Source of the DNA: Coenobita brevimanus
Taxonomy: Eukaryota; Arthropoda; Malacostraca; Decapoda; Coenobitidae
Assembly: GCA_032717465.1 (NCBI GenBank)
Contig: CM064653.1
Coordinates: 37,852,555-37,916,554 of the forward strand
DNA length: 64,000 bases
Direction of reading: 5' to 3'
In this document: positions 55,021 through 64,000 of the stretch, in pieces
How the letters are laid out: each line of letters starts with the position of its first letter
How positions within the stretch are numbered: the stretch's first letter is position 1
Notes under the pieces: model-generated
Told to the model about the DNA's origin: nothing
The model's database searches: none
What the model saw: the letters and a program-made list of their open reading frames with translations, nothing else
Position numbers and translations under genes: made by a program

Positions 55021-55400
55021 AACTGTGAGCAATATTGCCATTTTTGCTCTCCTTTAACTTGCTGAGGATATCACTTTTATTATTTTTTTGTGATCTTCAA
55101 ATTACTATATTTTATCTGATGAGAGATTTTTAGAATTGGATGGGTTAGACATCACCTTCAACAAAACCATTACCAATGGTCCTTCTGAGTTGAATGCAGC
55201 TGACTGTGGGTGAGAAGAATAAAATAAATACTATGTCCAAACTGCAACATAATCTGCACACATCCATGTATTAGCCACAACATGAAGATCCTGAGCTGTG
55301 GTGGCCTGTCTCTCAGATGGCCATATTAACCCATTTCATTCAATGATGTGTTAATTTAGTTTACTGTTGCTGATATGAGGGCCGTAAGAGGATAATGTGG
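55021..55400. other. Unassigned AT-rich segment
   Basis: Between LINE-C1 and LINE-C2; no feature seen. Confidence 0.4.
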
Positions 55401-56725
55401 AGGTCTGTCAGATCATATGACTGTGGTATGCAAGATCAAGCTGAAAGGAGTGAGGTGGACCAAGAGAGATAGAAGCTGTCAGGGAGAGAGACTGGAAGTC
55501 AAGAAGCTGAGGATCAAAGAAATGGCAGATGAATACAGGGCCAAAGAAGGGGACGAGTTAAAATCAGTGAACTGGAATGAAATGGATCTGGACAGCTTGT
55601 GGAATATATACTGGGACTGCTTAGCTAGGAATGTTGAAGTGGTGTGTGGTGTGGCAAGAGTAACAACAAAGAAGAAAGTGGAGGAAAAGAGGAAGAAGTG
55701 GTGAGTGTGGTTAGGGGACATGAGTTCAATTCAAATATGAACTGAATATACTAAGAGCATGAAGCAAGTACAGAGACTAGTGAAGAGGAAAAAGAAGGAG
55801 GTAAATGATGATCTAGGAAGAAAAATGAATGCAAATTACTCTGAAAATAGGAAGTTACTTTGGAAAGAGATGCAGAAATGTAGAAGTGACAGTGGAAAGA
55901 AATGTGAAAGTGTGAAGGATGTAAGTGGTAGATTATCGCCCATGAGGATGAAGTAAGGACCAGATGGAAAGAATATTTTGAAAGCCTGATGAATGGGAAT
56001 AGTGACAGCAAAGCCATGTAAACATGATTGGTGTTGGGGGTGTGCAGAGAAGAAATGCAGTGCCAGGAAATGTGACACTTGCACAAATGATGAACGATGT
56101 GAAGCAGCTGAAAAATGGGAAAGCAGCTGGGGTTGATGAGTTGTATGCAGAGATGATTAAGTGTAGTGGAGACAGCAAAATGAAGTGCTAGCTGGAGATA
56201 TGTAAGAAGGCATGGGTAAGTGAAACTCTGTCAGCAGAGTGGAAAAAGGTTGTGATTGTACCCCTGTACAAAATTAAAGGTGGGTGAAGTGAATGCACGA
56301 ATTATCATGGTATAAGATTACTGAGTGTGGTTGAGAAGGTATAAAGAAGAATTTATTATAAAGTATGAGAGATATCAGAAGTCCTAGTGAGTGATGAACA
56401 AGGTGGCTTTAGGAGTGGCAGAGGATGTGGATCAAATATTTGCAGTAAGACAGATAGTGGAGAAGGCTTCTGGGAAGGACCATAAGGTGTTTATGGATCT
56501 GGAAAAAGCATATGACAAAGTAGACAGAGGAGGACTGTGGAAGGTCTTGTGCATGTATGTTGTACATGGTAAGCTGCTAGGTGCTGTCAAGAGTTTTTAT
56601 GATGGTAGTGAGGCATGTGTATGGGTACATGGGCATCCAAGTGAATGGTTCACAATCAGTGTGGGCGGGTGACATGGTTGTGTGATGTCCCCATGGTTGA
56701 TCAATATATACATACCCGGTAAATA
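55401..56725 (+). mobile_element. LINE-C2, degenerate RTE-like copy
   Basis: Open pieces: 55417-55704 (linker; LARNVEVVCGVARVTTKKKV has a single copy of the segment amplified in LINE-C1), 55759-55956 (LVKRKKKEVNDDLGRKMNAN), then the RT with stops (KNGKAAGVDELYAEMIKCSG, VIVPLYKIKGG, SDEQGGFRSGRGCG) and 56391-56672 (KVFMDLEKAYDKVDRGGLWK). It breaks after GCVMSPWLINIYIP, next to T4. Confidence 0.75.
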
Positions 56726-56741
56726 CATATATATATATACA

Positions 56742-59700
56742 TAGTAATCACTCTAATATCCGGACGCCCAATATCCGAACATCCCCACTAACCGAACCTT
56801 ATCGTCCTGGGATCAAACATTCCCAAAATGGTCCGAAAATCCAAAAAAATTGGAAAAAAAATCGATTTTTTGCCGTCCGTAATTTGAACTTGCCGCGCGC
56901 GCCGCGTGAGAGCATTGTTTTGGTTCGTCATTCCTCCGACGTCCGATAGAGCGCCGCTGCATCCTCCCCACTTCCCGCCTGTCTCTCACCGCGACAAGAC
57001 CTACGCTCTTCGCCATGGCTGCCCACGTGCTCGCTTTTGTGGTGGTGCCGTACTTGCTGCAAGGCCTCCTGCTGCTCTCTGCCCTACTCTTAGTGTGTGT
57101 GATGATGGCCCCGCCTCCTGAGAAAAGGAAGAGAGCGGTGTTAACTCTGGAGAAGAAACGGGAGATATTGGAGAAGGTTGATGCGGGTTGGTCTTCCTCT
57201 CGCATTCTCCGCGAGTTCAACCTGGCCCGGTCGACTTTGTTTGATATCAAGCGTTCCCGAGACAAGCTCATGCAGTACACGGCTGACTTCTCGTCGAGAA
57301 GCAAACGCAACGTGGAGAGGAAGGTTATGTTTACCCCCAAGTATGCAGAGATCGACCGCTCCACGTTGATTTGGTATCGACAGCAACGTGCAGCTGGTGT
57401 GATGGTATGTGGAACGGAGCTGAAGGCTGCTGCTGAGAAGTTTGCAAGGCTTCACGACGCCCTAGACTTCAAGGCATCCGAGGGTTGGCTCTTCGCGTTC
57501 AAGTTGCGACATGGCCTTACTAACCGTAAAGCACATGGCGAAGCATTGGACGCTAACGAGGATGGAGTGGACGAGTTTCGGCACAAGGTGAGAGGCTTGA
57601 TCGACAGGGAGGGCCTCACTCTCAGTCAAGTCTATAACGCTGACGAAACTGGCCTATTCTATCGCTCGGTGCCAACGAACACTCTCGCCGATGAGACGGA
57701 GAAGCGTGTACCTGGCCGCAAGCTTTCTAAGGAACGGATATCTGCTTTGTGTTGTGCCAATGCTAACGGCATGCACCGGCTTAAGCCCGTTATTGTTGGC
57801 CGTGCAAAGCAGCCTCGGTGCCTTCGTGGGGTGATGGATGTCCTTCCTGTCGTATGGTACCATTCTTTGAAAGCATGGTTCACAGCTGTGATTTTCAAAG
57901 ACTGGTTTCACCATCACTTCGTCAAGGAGGTCATACATTACCAGACGAAGACACTGGGAATTCCTCGCGACCAGGTAAAGGCTCTCCTTCTCCTCGACAA
58001 TGCACCTGCCCACCCGTGCGACAAGGACTTGGTTGCTGAGAATGGCCGTATTAGGTGCATGTTTCTGCCACCTAATACGACTGCTCTCATTCAACCAATG
58101 GACCAAGGAGTGATCGTGGCAACAAAGCGCCTGTACCGTCGGAAGTTCCTGGACGAGGTGATGGTGGTTCTCGAGGACGAGGACGAGCGCAGGGAAGGAC
58201 GTGACACTCGAGGCAAGCGGACTTTGGAAAACCTTCGCCGCTACAACATCAAGTCTGCGCTGTACAACTGGGCTAGTGCATGGAAGGAAGTCCCTGTGAA
58301 AACTCTTGAAAATGGTTGGTCTCGTCTGCTTCTCGGAACAGATGTGGAGTACGATTTCCTAGGGTTTGACGTGGATGACTTCCATGCACGGCTACGTACG
58401 CACGGCGACGATGTTGATGTGGACGATGTTCATGAGTGGTTGGACGACGACGAGGGCGATCCTGGGTATCAGACGTTGTCTGATATCGAGATCGCGTCTT
58501 CGGTTGCTGGTGTCAGTCCCGAACTTGAAGATTCCGACGACGAAGGCGATGATGATGCAGACTCCGCCCAGCAGGACACTACTCCAGCCATCCCCAAGCT
58601 GAGCGCACTCCGGGAACATCTAGAGTTCGTCCTAGACTACCTGGAACACCCGGACTGCGACAGGGAGATGGGGCCCTTGGGACTCGTGGAGGAAGTGCGT
58701 GCTTTCCGGCAGCGCATCATCAATCGCCAGAATCGTCGGTCCTTGCGTCAGTCAACGATTGACAGTTTTTTCAGGCCCGTGACCCCCGCTGTGCCAAGCC
58801 CTGGTTCCACTCCGTTGCCTCCCCAAGACAGGCCCTCATGCTCCGAGCCACAGCCCAGCACATCAGCTACAGTGGAGTCACCGCTCGACGTGAGTTTGCG
58901 GCTGTCTTCAGAGTCCTCTGTAGTCGGTACGCCATCACCACTACCCACCGATGCACCCCTTGGACGCCTGCCAGTGATACTCTCGGGCTCTGACTGTGAA
59001 TAAACAGCAAGAACTTCTCCACTAGACCACACGGGAATTTTGAGTGTTGTGCAGTGAAAAAAACGGTGTGTTGTGTTAAGGTTTTCAAGTTGGGAGAAAA
59101 GACTAAGTAGAAAAGAAATTTAACGTAACTAACCTTCTTTGTTTTGGCTTTGGAAACTTAAAAAAACTTGGGAAAAGTTAATGTGCAACACTTAAATTTA
59201 ATGGAACATTATTTGGACTAAAGTGAACACTGTGAAAAGAACGGACTTCTGTGTGTTATTGACTAAGTTCAGTGCAAGACTTCAGGAAGAGTGTAGTGCA
59301 AGTGCTTCAGGAAATCGTTCTTACTGTCAGAGTCCGAGAGGAGGTGGTTATTCATCGAGGTGGCCAGGGACTTGCTGTAAGTAGCCAAAATGTTTCATGT
59401 TGTACTATTTCCCATACTATATTTACCAGAATGTTTCATATTGTATTTTTTCCCATACTATACTTACCAGAAAGTGTCATACTGTACTTCTTTCCATACT
59501 AAACTTACCTCATGCATGTGCAGTAGGAATGTGTTTTTCAGAGTTCGGTTAGGTTCGGTTAGGTTAGGTTCGGTTAGAGTCCATAAGTACCAGAATGTTT
59601 ATTAATGTATGAACATACTTCTAAACCCACATTTTATGTGTCTATTGCATTTATTTCAGTCATTTATGTGCCTTATTGGTGTGATTTGGGTGTTAAATAG

Positions 59701-59851
59701 GTGCTATGCATGTCCGGAGGGAGTTGTAAAGGTGTTTCTCTGTGTTAGGGTCCGTAAGTACAAGTCCATAAGCTGGGGCCCAATATCCGGACAAAACCAA
59801 TATCCGAACCTACCGATGGCTCTATTGATCCGGATATTGGAGGGGTTACTA
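56742..59851 (+). mobile_element. Tigger/pogo-type DNA transposon T4, structurally complete
   Basis: 3,110 bp. Left terminus TAGTAATCACTCTAATATCC and right terminus GATATTGGAGGGGTTACTA, each carrying one change in the outermost base relative to T3 (C to T and G to A), which may weaken its ends. Otherwise nearly identical to T3, including the 3' UTR pentamer run (about 59543-59577). Confidence 0.92.
57015..59003 (+). CDS. Tigger/pogo-type transposase, intact (T4)
   Basis: 662 residues with the same layout as T3: hydrophobic leader from a strong-Kozak ATG, basic patch, two HTH domains, DDE_1 with NADETG, LLDNAPAH and QPMDQG, acidic region and QSTIDSFF (58749-58772). It differs from T3 at about eight positions; changes private to T4 (by comparison with T2/T3) are KRAVL, MVCGTEL in the second HTH, LSQVYN, VHEWL and the final SDCE. 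The Cys in the second HTH is the one most likely to affect DNA binding (inference). Confidence 0.93.
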   Translation: MAAHVLAFVVVPYLLQGLLLLSALLLVCVMMAPPPEKRKRAVLTLEKKREILEKVDAGWSSSRILREFNLARSTLFDIKRSRDKLMQYTADFSSRSKRNVERKVMFTPKYAEIDRSTLIWYRQQRAAGVMVCGTELKAAAEKFARLHDALDFKASEGWLFAFKLRHGLTNRKAHGEALDANEDGVDEFRHKVRGLIDREGLTLSQVYNADETGLFYRSVPTNTLADETEKRVPGRKLSKERISALCCANANGMHRLKPVIVGRAKQPRCLRGVMDVLPVVWYHSLKAWFTAVIFKDWFHHHFVKEVIHYQTKTLGIPRDQVKALLLLDNAPAHPCDKDLVAENGRIRCMFLPPNTTALIQPMDQGVIVATKRLYRRKFLDEVMVVLEDEDERREGRDTRGKRTLENLRRYNIKSALYNWASAWKEVPVKTLENGWSRLLLGTDVEYDFLGFDVDDFHARLRTHGDDVDVDDVHEWLDDDEGDPGYQTLSDIEIASSVAGVSPELEDSDDEGDDDADSAQQDTTPAIPKLSALREHLEFVLDYLEHPDCDREMGPLGLVEEVRAFRQRIINRQNRRSLRQSTIDSFFRPVTPAVPSPGSTPLPPQDRPSCSEPQPSTSATVESPLDVSLRLSSESSVVGTPSPLPTDAPLGRLPVILSGSDCE

Positions 59852-61277
<1,426 letters not shown>

Positions 61278-61298
61278 TATATGTGTACAGTATATATA

Positions 61299-61895
61299 CA
61301 GTAGAACCTCGGTCCTCGAACACAATCCGTTCTGGAAGGCTGTTCAGGACCGAATTGGTCGAGGACCGAACTAATTTTCCCCATAAGAAATAATGTAAAT
61401 CATTTTAATCCGTTCCAAGACCCCAGATGCTTACCTATTTAAGTTTCAGCACTGGTACCAGTGCTTTCCTTTACGAGGTGACTGTATATTGCATTTTCAC
61501 AAATTATATACTCACTAACACTGTCTCCTGCTAACTGTTTCTCATTGATGAAGATAAGCAATAATTTTTCCACTTCTTCAATTATTTTCTGCACTACTTT
61601 CCTCTTTTCACTACCAGTAGCCGTACTGGATGAACTTGCTTTCTTTGGAGCCATTATTAGGGGCTAATACTGCACTGAATCAAGAAAAATGTAAAGCACA
61701 GCAGGACGACCACGTTGACGAACAACAAAGGTGGACGTGTGACTGTCGGTCGGCCAGCTTCCCTTCGTTTGGCTACGTTCAGGTTGGTCGAGGTCCGATA
61801 TTTTGGTCGACCTCTGGAGCAAAAATTTCATGAATTTTTTGGTCGAGGTCCGATTTGTTCGACATGTGAGACGTTCGAGGACCGAGGTTAAACTG
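61299..61895. mobile_element. M8, deleted pogo/Tigger-type element
   Basis: 597 bp. Termini CAGTAGAACCTCGGTCCTCG and CGAGGACCGAGGTTAAACTG with TA on both sides. GGTCGAGG.CCGA motifs recur near both ends. Carries a 71-residue minus-strand frame. Confidence 0.82.
61439..61654 (-). CDS. 71-residue internally deleted Tigger transposase (M8)
   Basis: From ATG 61654: MAPKKASSSSTATGSEKRKV, then directly EEVEKLLLIFINEKQLAGDS and VSEYIICENAIYSHLVKEST. The first part matches a Tigger transposase start and the second the middle of its second HTH; the first HTH core is missing between them. An open frame with no catalytic domain. It may be only a deletion relic. Confidence 0.55.
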   Translation of the reverse strand: MAPKKASSSSTATGSEKRKVVQKIIEEVEKLLLIFINEKQLAGDSVSEYIICENAIYSHLVKESTGTSAET

Positions 61896-61943
61896 TATAT
61901 ATATATATATATATATGTGAGACGTTCGAGGACCGAGGTTCCA

Positions 61944-61948
<5 letters not shown>
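61896..61948. repeat. (TA)n plus a second copy of the M8 right end
   Basis: After a short TA array, GTGAGACGTTCGAGGACCGA..CCACTG repeats the last ~35 bases of M8 (at 61863-61895) with small differences. Confidence 0.8.
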
Positions 61949-61993
<45 letters not shown>

Positions 61994-62008
61994 TATATAT
62001 ATATATAT
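61949..62008. repeat. (TA)n array
   Basis: TA array with one ACAGTATA interruption, before LINE-A5. Confidence 0.9.
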
Positions 62009-63374
62009 CGTTTCGTTTTTAAAGGCTCAAACATGCTTGCATGTGTCGGCCTTGGTCACCTAATGGCGGCTCTCCACGCTGCACGATCCATTGCAGCCTC
62101 CCTGTTCAGTCCCTTAACCCTAAGGTCACACTTAATGACCTCGTCCCATGTCTTTCTCGGTCTACCCTTCATAACCCCACCCCCAATATTAACACTTCTC
62201 ACCTTCCTCACCCAATTATCATCCCCCATCCTCTCCACACGTCCAAACCACCTCAATCTACCTCTCCTCATCACAACACCAATACACTCCAGTCCCATCC
62301 TACCTCTCAACTCTTCCATTGTAAACCCAGCCCCTCCAGGCCTTGGACGCAAGGATGCACTGCACATCCACCTAATCATTGTCATTTCTGTACGTCTGAG
62401 CCGGCGAATATCTTCCTCCTTCACTGCCCAGGTCTCACTGCCATACAGCATTACACTCCTAACACATGATGCATACAAAGACCCCTTAGCACAGAGGGAG
62501 AGACCTCTCAATGTCAGGAGAGGCAAGAGCTCCCTGAACTTCTTCCAACCACTTCTCACCCTAGCCCCACCTCCAGCACACAACATGTCTCCCAAATAAC
62601 AAAACTCTTCCACACACTCAAGAGATTCACCAGCAAGTTCAATCCTTTCACGTCTGACAATCTCCACCTGCTCACCCCGGCACGCCGTACACATAAAATC
62701 AGCATTATCTCGCAGTCTACCTCTGATACCACTACATCTCTTATGCACCCATTTATCACACACACCGCACAAGATGGAATTACTTCCCACGCCCTTGTGG
62801 CAAACTGCACATGGCCACTCTCCCTCGTCTTTGACAGTACCGCCACCAACCCTAGATATCATCACTTTTGTTTATCTGCATTTACCCTTAAACCCTTTTG
62901 CCCCATACCATCTCTCCACTTCCTAAACCTTTCCTCTGCCTCCCTTTCATTCTCTGCAATCAACACCAAATCATCAGCATACAACAACTCCCATGGGAGT
63001 CCGTTTCTAAAGTCACGTGAAAGGGCTTCAAGTACTGGGACTCAAGACTGAACCCTGATGCACACCAACATTCACGGAAAACTCATCACTCAAATCTCCA
63101 TTCACTCTCACCTGGGTGTGAGCACCCACAAACATGGCCATAACCACCCTAACCAGCCACTCCTCCAAGCCTAGCTTTCTCATTGCCCACTTCACCACCT
63201 CTCTAGGGACTCTGTCAAAGGCCTTTTCCAAATCAACAAAAACAAAATAAAGATCCCTTCTCCTACCAATATATTTTTCCTGAAGCTGTCGAACAATGAA
63301 TATGGCATCAGTGGTCCCCCTACCTGGCATGAACCCGAACTGCATCTCATCAATATTCACTCTTTCTCTAATCA
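62009..63374 (-). mobile_element. LINE-A5, 5'-truncated copy
   Basis: Minus strand, from the GAAAAC-like tail (CGTTTCGTTTTTAAAGG on the plus strand) to a break at 63374 in the RT ([20 protein letters not shown]). Very similar to A1 and A2. Small deletions near 62561 and 63035. Confidence 0.88.
62056..63374 (-). pseudogene. LINE-A5 reverse transcriptase fragment
   Basis: 62056-62865 is open and covers the PHD-like finger (about 62680-62811, all eight ligands present), motif-E-like FCYLGDMLC, SLRPRPGGAGFTMEELRGRM and the C-terminal LRWFGRVERMGDDNWVRKVR block. A one-base loss near 62872 (TTTGTTTATC where A1 has TTTGTTTTATC) separates it from the YADD-bearing part, and a deletion near 63035 breaks VLSP. 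12 bases of the SVA repeat region are missing at 62561. Confidence 0.85.

Positions 63375-64000
<626 letters not shown>

Overview
This window is eukaryotic, almost certainly arthropod DNA, and most resembles a decapod crustacean (inference from long (TA)n arrays, TTAGG-like strings, large Tigger/pogo and Tc1 families and RTE-like LINEs; no species is claimed). There is no bacterial-type gene organisation. The only host gene I can support is an aldehyde oxidase/xanthine dehydrogenase-family gene on the minus strand. Three of its internal exons (51203-51386, 49125-49320, 20008-20234) join in phase with canonical GT/AG sites. The exons of one conserved domain are separated by introns of 1,882 bp and 28,890 bp. 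The upstream exons (above 51.4 kb) and downstream exons (below 20 kb) are not visible and probably lie outside the window.

Almost everything else is transposable elements. Family names below are mine. DNA transposons: four Tigger/pogo-type copies (T1 minus at the left edge, T2, T3, T4). T3 and T4 carry intact 662-codon transposases that are about 99% identical. A larger, internally rearranged Tigger-like element (T6) is present, along with seven shorter elements that have 'CAGT...ACTG'-type ends and TA targets (M1-M8 without M9), an unrelated foldback-type element with 60-bp inverted repeats (M9), and two Tc1-like elements. Non-LTR retrotransposons: LINE-A (AP-endonuclease/RT with a PHD-like zinc finger inside the RT), LINE-B (AP-endonuclease/RT with a (GATA)n tail), LINE-C (degenerate relative of B with in-frame internal minisatellites) and LINE-D (Jockey/CR1-like with a poly(A) tail). 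There is a SINE-like family (S, six copies), and one 128-bp SINE candidate with a LINE-B tail.

Layout: 1-5.9 kb head-to-head T1/T2; 6.0-9.8 LINE-A1; 9.8-14.9 SINE tail and M1, M2, M9, M3; 14.9-18.0 T3; 18.1-19.4 Tc1-1; 19.5-20.7 SINEs flanking the oxidase exon; 20.7-27.0 LINE-B1 split by a SINE and by LINE-A2; 27.1-29.3 LINE-B2; 30.5-34.1 M4, LINE-B3, SINE and M5; 34.1-42.9 LINE-A3 split by T6, itself split by LINE-B4; 43.0-46.0 Tc1-2 and LINE-B5; 46.0-47.9 M6 and LINE-A4; 49.1-51.4 two oxidase exons; 51.4-56.7 LINE-C copies split by LINE-D; 56.7-59.9 T4; 60-64 LINE-B6, M7, M8, LINE-A5 and the 5' end of LINE-A6. Long (TA)n arrays lie at nearly every element boundary. Several exact target-site duplications allow the order of insertions to be read directly.
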